Positions 8,312 to 18,639 of a stretch of 64,000 nt of DNA are shown piece after piece. The position numbers and the translations under genes were made by a program. The DNA lies in the NCBI RefSeq assembly GCF_014217685.1, contig NZ_CP043653.1, positions 3,042,419 through 3,106,418 on the forward strand, written 5' to 3'. Each line of letters opens with the position of its first letter. The stretch's first letter is position 1. Under the pieces are notes generated by a model. It saw only the letters and a list, made by a program, of their open reading frames with translations, had not been told where the DNA came from and ran no database searches. The DNA comes from Glaciihabitans sp. INWT7. GTDB taxonomy: Bacteria > Actinomycetota > Actinomycetes > Actinomycetales > Microbacteriaceae.

Positions 8312-8794
8312 CTACGGCCGAACCCTCACGGTGCGGCCGCCCTCGTCGTCATCTTCGTCATCCGGCGGGATCGTGCACATGTTTTCGGCGATCAGCCCGC
8401 CCGCCAGCAGGCCGGCGGCCCCGACGAGGGTGACGATCGCCTGCGCGACCGAACCGAGGCCGGGCACCACCGAGCGACTGAGGAGGTAGACCAGCACTCC
8501 GGCGCCGAAGCCGGCGATCAGCGAGCCGCCCAAGGCGCTCGCCTTGGCGAGCACGAGCACCCGGGTCGAGTAGAACGGGTCGATCGGCTGGGAGGCCTTG
8601 CCGCGGGTGAGCCGTCGGATCGGCAGGGCAAGCACCACGACCATCACCCCGATGGCAAGAAGAGCGATCCCGAGGGTGAGTGGCGGAAGCACGATCGGGC
8701 GCCCGGACGCGGCGAGCGCGGCCTCGACCAGTCCACCTCCGACGCCGCCGATCAGGGCGAGCAGTATGAGGGTCGCGGCATTCGTGCGTTTCAT
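8312..8794 (-). CDS. DUF3180 membrane protein
   Basis: A 160-aa protein with four hydrophobic helices (about residues 8-28, 36-58, 85-107 and 117-140) and an acidic DDEDDDE tail. The central PIDPFYSTRVLVLAKAS stretch is the conserved DUF3180 block. The gene sits between folK and the PH-domain pair, its usual actinobacterial place. No activity is known for the family. Confidence 0.88.
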   Translation of the reverse strand: MKRTNAATLILLALIGGVGGGLVEAALAASGRPIVLPPLTLGIALLAIGVMVVVLALPIRRLTRGKASQPIDPFYSTRVLVLAKASALGGSLIAGFGAGVLVYLLSRSVVPGLGSVAQAIVTLVGAAGLLAGGLIAENMCTIPPDDEDDDEGGRTVRVRP

Positions 8795-8824
8795 GGGCGC
8801 TGTCGTTTCATCGGAGCTGCCGTT

Positions 8825-9352
8825 TCATGATCGATCCCACAGCGGTTCGGCGTCGTAGCCCCATACATCCTCGGAGTCGGCGACGGCGAGCGCGTAGATG
8901 CGGCCATGCCCCCGCAGCGACGCTTCCGCGTCCACTTGCAGCCACGGCACGACCACGAAGGCCCGCTCCCAGGCCCGCGGATGCGGCAGCGTGAGATCCT
9001 CTGAGTCTCGTTCCAGCCCGCCGAAGTCGATGATGTCCAGGTCGAGGGTTCGGTCGCCCCAGCGCTCGACCCGCACGCGCCCGTGGTCGGCTTCGATGCG
9101 ATTCAGCTCCGCCAGCAGTGCCTCCGGGTGCAGGGCGCTCTGAACGAGCATCACCGCGTTGAGGTAGGCGGGGGCTTCGGCATCCGTTCCGGTCGGTTTG
9201 ACGGCCTGCGATTGCACGATGCCCGATACCGCGGTCACGTGGACCCCCTCGAGGGCGGCGATGTCGTGCACGGCGGCGCGGAGGTTCTCTTCGCGATCCC
9301 CGAGGTTCGAGCCGAGCGCGATCACGGCAGGGAGCACGATCCGACGCCTCAC
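8825..9352 (-). CDS. folK: 2-amino-4-hydroxy-6-hydroxymethyldihydropteridine pyrophosphokinase
   Basis: A 175-aa HPPK, which transfers pyrophosphate from ATP to 6-hydroxymethyldihydropterin in folate synthesis. It shows ALGSNLGDREENLRAA near the N-terminus, the metal-binding DRTLDLDII, and LPHPRAWERAFV. The ATG overlaps the folB stop by 4 bp, so folB and folK are translationally coupled. Confidence 0.96.
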   Translation of the reverse strand: MRRRIVLPAVIALGSNLGDREENLRAAVHDIAALEGVHVTAVSGIVQSQAVKPTGTDAEAPAYLNAVMLVQSALHPEALLAELNRIEADHGRVRVERWGDRTLDLDIIDFGGLERDSEDLTLPHPRAWERAFVVVPWLQVDAEASLRGHGRIYALAVADSEDVWGYDAEPLWDRS

Positions 9353-9744
9353 GACGGTGACCCGCTCGGGCGGCTGCGGGTGATGGTCACCGAGACGTCG
9401 CCGAAGGGCACGGTGATCGGTGCGGCGGGCTTGTGAATGGTGACCGTGACGCTGTCGGCGCGCTCATACCGCAGGGCGATCGCGGCGACCCGTTCGGCCA
9501 CGGTCTCGATGAGATCCACCGCGTCCGCCTGGACTGCCGCGTACACCGCCTCGGCGAGTTCGCCGTAGTGGATCGTCTTCGTCACGTCGTCGGAGGCGGC
9601 GGCCGGCGCGAGATCCACGGCGATCTCGAGGTCGATGACGAACTCCTGGCCGTTCTCGCGCTCGAAATCCAGCACCCCGTGGTGAGCGAAGATGCGCAGA
9701 CCGGTCAGGCGGATGATGTCTCCGGACAAGGCTCGATCGCTCAT
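9349..9744 (-). CDS. folB: Dihydroneopterin aldolase
   Basis: A 131-aa aldolase converting dihydroneopterin to 6-hydroxymethyldihydropterin. FAHHGVLDFERENGQEFVIDL and the downstream SVTVTIHKPAAPI are the family blocks. The start at 9744 (MSDRALSGD) overlaps the folP stop by 4 bp; a 23-residue extension to 9813 lies inside folP and is unlikely. It is the middle gene of the folE-folP-folB-folK chain. Confidence 0.96.
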   Translation of the reverse strand: MSDRALSGDIIRLTGLRIFAHHGVLDFERENGQEFVIDLEIAVDLAPAAASDDVTKTIHYGELAEAVYAAVQADAVDLIETVAERVAAIALRYERADSVTVTIHKPAAPITVPFGDVSVTITRSRPSGSPS

Positions 9745-10592
9745 GGCTGCATCGCCTCCCACACGTCGAGGGCGTCCCTGGTGGCCGCCACATTGTGAAC
9801 ACGCACTCCCCACACCCCGGCCTGCGCAGCGAGGGCGCTGATGGTCGCGGTGGCGGGATCGCGCGCGGCGGTGGGCGCATCCGGAGGCACGAGCGCCCCG
9901 AGGAATCTCTTGCGGGATGCCCCGATCAACACCGGGTATCCGATGGTGTTGAGGGCGGCGATATTGGACAGCAGCTGCCAGTTCTGCTCGGCGGTCTTCG
10001 CGAACCCGATGCCGGGGTCGAGGATGATGCGATCCGGGCGCACCCCGTTGACTATGAGTTCGGCGACGCGGTTCTTCAGCTCGTTGCGCACATCACGCAG
10101 CACGTTTCCGTAGTTGGTGCTCGGCCGGCTCGTGTCCCCAGGTGCGTTCGGTCCGCGCCAATGGCTGGCGATGAAGTGCAGCCCGGTCTCGGCGACCACC
10201 CGCGCCATACCGGAATCGGCCAGTCCCGCCGAGACGTCGTTGATGATCACTGCGCCGAGTTCGGCCGCCGCCCGGGCGGTGGACGCATTCATCGTGTCGA
10301 CGCTCACCGGGATGCCGCGATCGGCGAGCGCCTCGATCACCGGCAGAACACGGCGCTGTTCCTCGATGGCCGACACGCGTTCCGCACCGGGGCGGGTCGA
10401 CTCTCCGCCGACATCCACGAGCTGTGCTCCAGCCGCCACAAGTTCCTCGGCGTGCGCGACCGCGGAATCCAGCTCGAGGTAGTCGCCACCGTCGCTGAAC
10501 GAGTCGGGGGTCACATTGACGATGCCCATGATGCGGGGGCGGGTAAGGCCGATCGGGCGGTACGGGCGAAGGGAGACGAGTTCACCACTCAT
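9741..10592 (-). CDS. folP: Dihydropteroate synthase
   Basis: A 283-aa TIM-barrel enzyme condensing the pterin pyrophosphate with p-aminobenzoate, and the target of sulfonamides. The signatures GIVNVTPDSFSDGG, VDVGGESTRPGA and GASRKRFLG are intact, as is DPGIGFAKT. The ATG at 10592 overlaps the folE stop (ATGA). A much longer upstream extension inside folE is rejected. Confidence 0.97.
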   Translation of the reverse strand: MSGELVSLRPYRPIGLTRPRIMGIVNVTPDSFSDGGDYLELDSAVAHAEELVAAGAQLVDVGGESTRPGAERVSAIEEQRRVLPVIEALADRGIPVSVDTMNASTARAAAELGAVIINDVSAGLADSGMARVVAETGLHFIASHWRGPNAPGDTSRPSTNYGNVLRDVRNELKNRVAELIVNGVRPDRIILDPGIGFAKTAEQNWQLLSNIAALNTIGYPVLIGASRKRFLGALVPPDAPTAARDPATATISALAAQAGVWGVRVHNVAATRDALDVWEAMQP

Positions 10593-11167
10593 GCGGGCAC
10601 TCCGATCAGCGCCATGATCTCGGCGCGCTCGACGGGCTGGGAGAGGATGCCACGGCTCGCGAGGGTGACCGTCGTGCTGCGGGTCTGGCGTCCGCCGCGG
10701 GACGTGACACAGCCGTGCGTTGCGTCGAGCACCACGAGCACGCCGCGGGCATCGAGCCCGGCCTGCAGCGCATCCGCGATCTCCTCGGTGAGGCGCTCCT
10801 GCAACTGGGGGCGCGCGGCGAGCGTCTCGACGACCTGCGGGAGGGCCCCGAGCCCCACGATGCGGTCCTTCGGCAGGTAGGCGACATGAGCGACCCCGGT
10901 GAACGGCAGCAGGTGGTGTTCGCACATGGAGCGGAACTCGATGTCCCGCAGCAGCACGACCTCACCGATCTCCGGCGAGTCCGCCGTGAAGTCCGCGCTG
11001 GGGGCGAGGTGGTCGAGCGGATCCTGCGCGAGCCCGGCGAAGAACTCGCTGTAGGACTGCGCGATCCGCTTCGGCGTGCTCGCGAGGCCGGGCCGTGCCG
11101 GATCCTCGCCGATTGCGGCGAGGATCTCCAGCACGGCGGCCTCGATCCGCGCGGTATCGATACTCAC
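10589..11167 (-). CDS. folE: GTP cyclohydrolase I
   Basis: A 192-aa enzyme opening GTP to dihydroneopterin triphosphate, the first folate step. The zinc ligands are visible: Cys82 in MCEHHLLPFTG and the His151-x-Cys153 pair in ATHGCVTSRGG. The GTG at 11167 (VSIDTAR) gives the normal family length; extending to 11368 would run through the end of ftsH. It follows ftsH by 35 bp. Confidence 0.95.
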   Translation of the reverse strand: MSIDTARIEAAVLEILAAIGEDPARPGLASTPKRIAQSYSEFFAGLAQDPLDHLAPSADFTADSPEIGEVVLLRDIEFRSMCEHHLLPFTGVAHVAYLPKDRIVGLGALPQVVETLAARPQLQERLTEEIADALQAGLDARGVLVVLDATHGCVTSRGGRQTRSTTVTLASRGILSQPVERAEIMALIGVPA

Positions 11168-11202
11168 GTGTACGAGCGTAGAGGGATGCGAAGGCGGACG
11201 GA

Positions 11203-13200
<1,998 letters not shown>

Positions 13201-13357
13201 AGTGTTCCGGGACTCACGCCCGGCACCTTTCTGACGAAGAATGTGTCGCCAAGGCTACCCGAGCAGGACTGGGTGGCCGCTGCGTGTTTGCCGTGGGCGT
13301 AATCCATGCCACCGCTGGTCGGGGAGGAGTGCCACCGGCGGTATCGGTGCCCCGGGG

Positions 13358-13909
13358 CTACGCGTAGACGTGAGGAGCGAGAACTCCGATGTCCCGGTAG
13401 TTGCGGTACTTCTCCGCGTAGTCGAGCCCATAACCCACCACGAAGGCGTTCGGGATCTCGAACCCGACGTACCGCACGTCGACGGCGAGCTTGGCCGCGG
13501 CCGGCTTGCGCAACAGTGCGCAGATCTCCACGGAATCCGCGCCGCGCGTGCCGAGGTTTGCCCGCAGCCACGACAGGGTGAGCCCGGAGTCGATGATGTC
13601 CTCGACGATGAGCACCTTCCGGCCGTGCAGGTCGGTGTCGAGGTCCTTGAGGATGCGCACGACGCCGGATGATTCGGTGCCCGAGCCATAGGACGACACT
13701 GCCATCCAGTCCATCTCGATCGGCAGCGTGAGCTCCCGGGCCAGATCGGCCATCACCATCACGGCGCCGCGGAGCACCCCGACGAGCAGCAGGCGCTCGC
13801 CGGCGTAGTCCGCCTCGATGCGGCGGGCCAGTTCGGCGATCTTGTCGCGGATCTCCTGCTCGGTGATGAGCACGCTCTCGAGGTCATCGGCGATGTCGCT
13901 GTATTCCAT
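13358..13909 (-). CDS. hpt: Hypoxanthine phosphoribosyltransferase
   Basis: A 183-aa purine salvage enzyme making IMP or GMP from hypoxanthine or guanine and PRPP. The PRPP-binding loop VEDIIDSGLTL (102-112) and VGVLRGAVMVMADL are diagnostic. It lies between tilS (12 bp upstream) and ftsH, as in most actinobacteria. The 157-bp gap to ftsH shows nothing beyond a possible ftsH promoter region. Confidence 0.96.
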   Translation of the reverse strand: MEYSDIADDLESVLITEQEIRDKIAELARRIEADYAGERLLLVGVLRGAVMVMADLARELTLPIEMDWMAVSSYGSGTESSGVVRILKDLDTDLHGRKVLIVEDIIDSGLTLSWLRANLGTRGADSVEICALLRKPAAAKLAVDVRYVGFEIPNAFVVGYGLDYAEKYRNYRDIGVLAPHVYA

Positions 13910-13921
13910 GGCCCCATTCTT

Positions 13922-15007
13922 TCATCGGCCGGGCTCTGTGCGCGTCGAGCGGAAGTGCAACAGCCCGCCGACCCGCTCGACGCTGATGCCCGGGAGGGCG
14001 ACGGCCGACTGCCCGTGCCAGTCGGTCACCAGGCGCGACACCTCGAGCGTCTGCGACCGGCTGAGACTCACCCCGAACTCCGCGAGCACGGTTGCGCGGA
14101 TGATCCGCTGCCGCAGGGCCGGCGGATCGTGCTCCAGCGCGCGCGCCGCGAGCGAGATGCCCGCTTCGGCGTGGTCGGCCAGTTCCTCGAGCTGGTCGGC
14201 GGCGAACCGGTCGAGCGCATCGGTGTCTTCACGCGCGAGGTCTGCGGTGCGAGCCAGCGCCTCGGCGAAGCCCGGTCCGAGCTCCCGTTCGAGCATCGGC
14301 AGTACGATCTTCCGCACCCGCACCCGGGCGAAGCGCACGTCGTCGTTCTGGGGATCGAGCCATGGTTCGAGGCCCGAATCGGCACAGAACCGCACGGTGG
14401 TCTCCCGGCCGACGGACAGCAGCGGTCGAAGGTAGAGGCCCGATTCCCGAGCCATCCCCTTGATGCTGCCCAGCCCGCTTCCCCGGGCGAGACCGAGCAG
14501 CACGGACTCGGCCTGGTCGTCGCGGGTGTGCCCGAGCAGCACCGCGGATGCCCCGGACTTGCGCGCCACCTCAGCGAGCGCCGCGTACCGGGCGTCCCGG
14601 GCCGCCGACTCCGGTCCGCCGACAATTCCGACCGTGACGGTCCTCACCAGCACCGGGTCGAGTCCGAGCGCCCGTGCCTGCTCGGCGGCGCGGGCCGCGA
14701 CATCCGCCGAACCCTCCTGGATGCGGTGGTCGATGATCACCGCACCGGCAGTGACGTTGAGCAGTCGCTTCGCCTCGAACGCGGTTGCGGCGGCAAGGGC
14801 GAGCGAATCCGGGCCGCCGCTGAGCGCCACAAGGACCCTCACGCTCGTTCCCGGCTCCCGCCGCCCAGGCCTGGCCGCCTGGGACTCCGCGCTCCACTGG
14901 GCTAAACGGGTCATCTGGGCGACAGGGGTCATCAGCGGCACGAGCGCGCTGCGCACCGCGGAGCGCACGTCGGCGATCGCGGGAGTCAGGCGGGGGCGTG
15001 TGCTCAT
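13922..15007 (-). CDS. tilS: tRNA(Ile)-lysidine synthetase
   Basis: A 361-aa PP-loop ATPase that converts the wobble C of tRNA-Ile(CAU) to lysidine. The ATP-binding SGGPDS motif is at 63-68, followed by GHTRDDQAESVLL and the LLGLARGSG block. The C-terminal domain is the short actinobacterial type. The start at 15007 is divergent from ppa, with 45 bp between them holding an ATAACGTTAT palindrome. Confidence 0.95.
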   Translation of the reverse strand: MSTRPRLTPAIADVRSAVRSALVPLMTPVAQMTRLAQWSAESQAARPGRREPGTSVRVLVALSGGPDSLALAAATAFEAKRLLNVTAGAVIIDHRIQEGSADVAARAAEQARALGLDPVLVRTVTVGIVGGPESAARDARYAALAEVARKSGASAVLLGHTRDDQAESVLLGLARGSGLGSIKGMARESGLYLRPLLSVGRETTVRFCADSGLEPWLDPQNDDVRFARVRVRKIVLPMLERELGPGFAEALARTADLAREDTDALDRFAADQLEELADHAEAGISLAARALEHDPPALRQRIIRATVLAEFGVSLSRSQTLEVSRLVTDWHGQSAVALPGISVERVGGLLHFRSTRTEPGR

Positions 15008-15052
15008 CCGATAACGTTATTGCGTCATCCACCGAACACGAGGAGCGCCCCC

Positions 15053-15547
15053 ATGGCCAGCTACGACGCGATCATCGAGATCCCCAAGGGCAGCAAGAAC
15101 AAGTACGAGGTGGATCACGTCACCGGTCGCGTCTTCCTCGACCGGGTGCTGTTCACCGGATTCGTCTACCCGACCGACTACGGCTTCTTCGAGAACACCC
15201 TCGGCCTCGACGGCGACCCGGTGGACGTGCTCGTGCTGCTCGACTACCCGCTCTTCCCGGGAGTCGGCGTGAAGGTGCGCCCGGTCGGCGTCTTCAACAT
15301 GACGGATGACGGCGGTTCAGACGCCAAGGTGATCGCCGTGCAGGCGAAGGACCCGCGCTGGTCGTGGATTCAGGATGTCGACGACATCCCGGAGTACACG
15401 CGCAAGGAGATCGAGCACTTCTTCGAGCACTACAAAGACCTCGAGCCTGGCAAGTGGGTCAAGACCGAGGGCTGGGGCAACGCGGCCGAAGCCGAAGCCA
15501 TCGTGCAGGCCGGCATCACCAAACTCGCCGAAGAGGGCTCCCACTAG
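15053..15547 (+). CDS. ppa: Inorganic pyrophosphatase, family I
   Basis: A 164-aa soluble pyrophosphatase. The signature DGDPVDVLVL (53-62) supplies the metal-binding aspartates, and EIPKGSKNKYE and DYGFFENTLG precede it. I start at ATG 15053 (MASYDAI), which has GAGGAG 11 bases upstream. Length is normal for the hexameric family I enzyme. Confidence 0.97.
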   Translation: MASYDAIIEIPKGSKNKYEVDHVTGRVFLDRVLFTGFVYPTDYGFFENTLGLDGDPVDVLVLLDYPLFPGVGVKVRPVGVFNMTDDGGSDAKVIAVQAKDPRWSWIQDVDDIPEYTRKEIEHFFEHYKDLEPGKWVKTEGWGNAAEAEAIVQAGITKLAEEGSH

Positions 15548-15573
15548 TCAGACGCGCTGCTCGGGCCCGGCAC

Positions 15574-15609
15574 TGCCGGGCTCGACCATCGTGCCGGGCT
15601 CGACCATCG
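15574..15609. repeat. Perfect 18-bp tandem duplication in the ppa/M23 junction
   Basis: TGCCGGGCTCGACCATCG occurs twice back to back (15574-15591, 15592-15609). The first copy forms the right arm of a GC-rich hairpin with GCCCGGCA at 15565-15572. It lies between convergent genes and could be a bidirectional terminator with a duplicated arm. Confidence 0.8.
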
Positions 15610-15622
15610 CTCGGGGTGACGC

Positions 15623-16987
15623 TTAGAACGACACTCCGCGAGCGGCCATGAACGGTGCGGCATCGATCGCCACACCCCCGGGACGCACCTCGAAGTGCAG
15701 GTGGCACCCGGTCGAATTACCCGTGCTGCCGACCTTCGCTATCTGCTGGCCTGCCTGCACCTGCTGGCCGGCCCGCACGAGGAATCCGCCGTTGACGATG
15801 TGGCCGTAGCCCGTCGACACGCCGTCGCCGTTGTTCATGAGGATGAAGTTGCCGTAACCGCCGTTCGGGCCAGCGAAGGTGATCGTTCCGGAATGGGCCG
15901 CGAAGATCGGCGAATTGCAGCTGGCACCGAGGTCGGTTCCGGAATGCAGCGCCTCTTTGTGGCTGACGGGGTTGATGCGCCATCCGAAGGGACTGGTCAC
16001 ACGGCCGGCCGAGGGCCGCACCCATCCGCTCGGGCTCGCACTCGATCCGCCTCCCCCGCTGCCTCCCGACGACGGCGGATGCGCGGCGGCCCAGTCGGCA
16101 GCTGCCTTGGCGGCGGCGGCCTCCTGCGCGGCTTTGAGCTTCTTGGCTTCCTCGGCGCGGTACTCCACGCCCTCGTTGTAGCCGGCCTCGGTGGTGGTGG
16201 AATTGGTGGCGAGGATGTCGCGCTGGGCCTCGAGCCTGCCCTTGTTGGCCTCTTGCTCGCTCAGTGCGGTAGCGGCCTTCTCTGAAGCGATGTTGGCTTC
16301 TTCGAGCGCTTTCTGCGCCGTGGCCGCCAGCACCTTGAGGGCGTCTTTGGCGACATTGGCCTGGTCGGTGAGCGCCTGTGCGGAGTTGCCGTCCTGCGTG
16401 GCCTTGTCGTAGAGGCCCGCCGACTGGTCCTTCACCATGCTGGCGAGACCGAGCTGGGAGAGAAGGCTCTTAGATTCGCCTCCGTTGAAGAAGAGTCGTG
16501 CGGAAAGGTCGCTTCCTCCCGCGCGGGCGAGTCGCGCGGCGAGCTGGCCCGCCTGCTGCTTGGACTTCGCGGCTTTCGCCTGGGCGACATCCGCCTGCTT
16601 CTGCAGCTCGTCGGCCTTGAAGGAAGACTCGTCGTACTTCTGCTGGGCGGCCTGCCACTCGGCGCCCTTCTGCTGCGCAATGGCCTGGGTGGAATCCACC
16701 TGGGCCTGGAGCCCGGTGAGCAGCGCATTCAGCTGGGCGATCTGCGCCTCTTTGGCCTTCACGCTGCTGCGGGCCGCCTGCACATCCGCCCATGTCGGGT
16801 AGTCCGCAGCGAAGGCGGATTGGCCGGTCTGGCCCAGGATCGTGCCCGCGACCACGATGGCGAGGGCGGCCGCGATCGCGGTTACCCGAAAGGCCCTCGT
16901 GCCGATAGTGGATCGTGAGTCACGCGTTTCCGCGGCATCTGCGGTGGGCGCCGAAGCAGCCCGGTGGCCGAACAAAGTGGATTTCAT
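15623..16987 (-). CDS. Secreted coiled-coil M23 (LytM) peptidase, paralog A
   Basis: A 454-aa secreted protein. The signal segment is at about residues 33-60 and ends AFAADYPTW. Next comes a long alanine- and glutamine-rich coiled coil (60-290), a short Gly/Ser linker, and a C-terminal M23 endopeptidase domain. The zinc ligands appear intact: His348 and Asp352 in HSGTDL, and His431 in HLHFEV. Two cysteines (ASCN and TGCH) could form a disulfide. The architecture matches EnvC/NlpD-like peptidoglycan hydrolases or activators. The first of three tandem paralogs, it has a GTnAC repeat element upstream at 17033-17064. Confidence 0.93.
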   Translation of the reverse strand: MKSTLFGHRAASAPTADAAETRDSRSTIGTRAFRVTAIAAALAIVVAGTILGQTGQSAFAADYPTWADVQAARSSVKAKEAQIAQLNALLTGLQAQVDSTQAIAQQKGAEWQAAQQKYDESSFKADELQKQADVAQAKAAKSKQQAGQLAARLARAGGSDLSARLFFNGGESKSLLSQLGLASMVKDQSAGLYDKATQDGNSAQALTDQANVAKDALKVLAATAQKALEEANIASEKAATALSEQEANKGRLEAQRDILATNSTTTEAGYNEGVEYRAEEAKKLKAAQEAAAAKAAADWAAAHPPSSGGSGGGGSSASPSGWVRPSAGRVTSPFGWRINPVSHKEALHSGTDLGASCNSPIFAAHSGTITFAGPNGGYGNFILMNNGDGVSTGYGHIVNGGFLVRAGQQVQAGQQIAKVGSTGNSTGCHLHFEVRPGGVAIDAAPFMAARGVSF

Positions 16988-17032
16988 CAGTCCCCGAGTC
17001 GTTCCGCAGATCCCCCCGCGAACACCTGAATA

Positions 17033-17064
17033 GTCACATGAGTAACACTGTTAACATCTGTCAC
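17033..17064 (-). promoter_or_regulatory. Four GTnAC-like half-sites at 9-bp spacing, upstream of M23 paralog A
   Basis: On the plus strand the half-sites are GTCAC 17033, GTAAC 17042, TTAAC 17051 and GTCAC 17060: same order and same 9-bp step as at 18449. The element ends 45 bases before the start codon. GTnAC direct repeats recall MtrA (and GlnR) boxes; assignment to MtrA is inference. Confidence 0.6.
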
Positions 17065-17134
17065 AGTAGCAAGGGGTCGGCGGCCGCGCCAGTCCCACGA
17101 ACGGGTGGGACCTCCCGCGGCCCCTCTGATTGCA

Positions 17135-18415
17135 TCAGTTGGCGAGCTCGACACCGTTCGAACGCATGAACGGCACGGGATCCTGGGTTCCGCCGTTGTG
17201 GTGGATCTCGAAGTGCAGATGGCACCCCGTGGACATCCCGGTGCTCCCGACGCGGGCGATGTTCTGGCCCACCTCCACATGCTGGCCGATGCGCACGAGG
17301 ATTCCGCCGTTCACGATGTGACCGTAGGCGGTCTCGTAGCTGCTGTCACCGTCGTTGCGGATGCGGATGTAGTTGCCGTAGCCGCCGTAGGGACCGGCGA
17401 GCACGATCGTTCCGGAGTGTGCCGCATAGATCGGCGTGTTGCATCCGGCAGCCAGGTCGGTGCCCGCATGGAGGGCGTACACGCCGTTGTACGGGTCGAT
17501 CCGGTAACCGTAGGGGCTGGAGATATGGCCGCCGGCCGGGCGCGCCCAGCCCGCCGAGGAGATCTGACCCGCCCGCGGTGCCGCGGCGAGTTGCGCGGCG
17601 AGTGCGGCCGCCGCAGCCTGGCGAGCCGCCTCGACGCCGGTCGCGTAGTCCGCTTCCGTCTGGGTGGTATTGGTCACGAGGATGGCCAGCTGGGCGTCGA
17701 GCTCGACCTGGTGCGCCTGCTGCTCGGTGAGGGCCGCAGCGGCGGCGACAGCGGCATCGGCAGCCGCCTGTGCGGCCTTCTCCGCTTGGCCCGCGAGCGC
17801 CTTGAGCGCCTCTTTCGCGATATCGGCCTGGTCGGTGAGGGCCCTGGCGACATTCTGGTTCTGGATCGCCTTCTCGTAGATGCCCGCGGACTGGTCCTTC
17901 ACCATGCTTGCGAGGCCGAGTTGGGAGAGGAGGCTCTTCGCGTTCCTGCTGTCGAAGAACAGGGTGCTGCTGAGATCGCTTCCGCCGGACCGCGCGAGCC
18001 GGGCCGCGAGCTCGCCCGCCTGTTGCTTCGAGCGGTCGGCCTGGGCCTGGGCTTCATCCGCCTGGCTCTTGAGCTTCACGGCTTTGGCTGCCGCATCGTC
18101 GTATTTCGCCTGGGCGGCCTCCGCGGCTGCCCCCTTCTGCACGGCATCAGCCTGGGTCGAATCGACGGCGGACTGAAGGGTCGCGAGAAGCTGGTTGAGG
18201 GTGGCGATCTCGGCCTTCTTTGCCGCTTCGCTCCGCTGGGCGTTCTGCACATCGGCGTAGCTCGGGTAGGTGGTGGCGAAGGCCGCAGTGCTCGATCCGA
18301 CGATGGAGCCGCTCGCCAACACCGAGAAAACTGCCGCCACTGCCGTCCAGCGCCTCAGCCGGCCGAGGGGGCGTCGAGTGCTGCGCCGCGCGGTGCCGCC
18401 CGTGTTGGCTGCCAT
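17135..18415 (-). CDS. Secreted coiled-coil M23 (LytM) peptidase, paralog B
   Basis: A 426-aa paralog of the flanking genes. It has a twin-arginine-free basic N-terminus, a hydrophobic signal (about 22-48, ending AFATTYPSY), a coiled coil to about residue 275, and an M23 domain with His316, Asp320 and His401 as ligands. I start at ATG 18415 because GAGGACTGATG matches the GGGGACTGATG context of paralog A. Its terminal MRSNGVELAN is nearly identical to that of paralog C. It should act on peptidoglycan cross-links outside the membrane or activate an amidase. Confidence 0.92.
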   Translation of the reverse strand: MAANTGGTARRSTRRPLGRLRRWTAVAAVFSVLASGSIVGSSTAAFATTYPSYADVQNAQRSEAAKKAEIATLNQLLATLQSAVDSTQADAVQKGAAAEAAQAKYDDAAAKAVKLKSQADEAQAQADRSKQQAGELAARLARSGGSDLSSTLFFDSRNAKSLLSQLGLASMVKDQSAGIYEKAIQNQNVARALTDQADIAKEALKALAGQAEKAAQAAADAAVAAAAALTEQQAHQVELDAQLAILVTNTTQTEADYATGVEAARQAAAAALAAQLAAAPRAGQISSAGWARPAGGHISSPYGYRIDPYNGVYALHAGTDLAAGCNTPIYAAHSGTIVLAGPYGGYGNYIRIRNDGDSSYETAYGHIVNGGILVRIGQHVEVGQNIARVGSTGMSTGCHLHFEIHHNGGTQDPVPFMRSNGVELAN

Positions 18416-18448
18416 CAGTCCTCGATTCTGTGACACCGAGTTTCCTGA

Positions 18449-18480
18449 GTCACTCCAGTAACACTGTTAACAGCAGTCAC
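18449..18480 (-). promoter_or_regulatory. Four GTnAC-like half-sites at 9-bp spacing, upstream of M23 paralog B
   Basis: The half-sites are GTCAC 18449, GTAAC 18458, TTAAC 18467 and GTCAC 18476. A core of 16 bases (AGTAACACTGTTAACA) is identical to the copy before paralog A. It ends 33 bases before the start. Confidence 0.6.
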
Positions 18481-18639
18481 ACTAACAACCCGCTTGCGGG
18501 ATGGCCAGTGTTTGCCCGGGTGCGGCGTGGGCCCCTCCACTCCCGTGGATGCCGCCCGTGCCGGAAAGTGCTCCCGCCCGGTCGATTCTCGGAGTCGGGA
18601 GGAGCGGCTCGGCGTGAGTCACACCGAGCCCTGCGGGGC

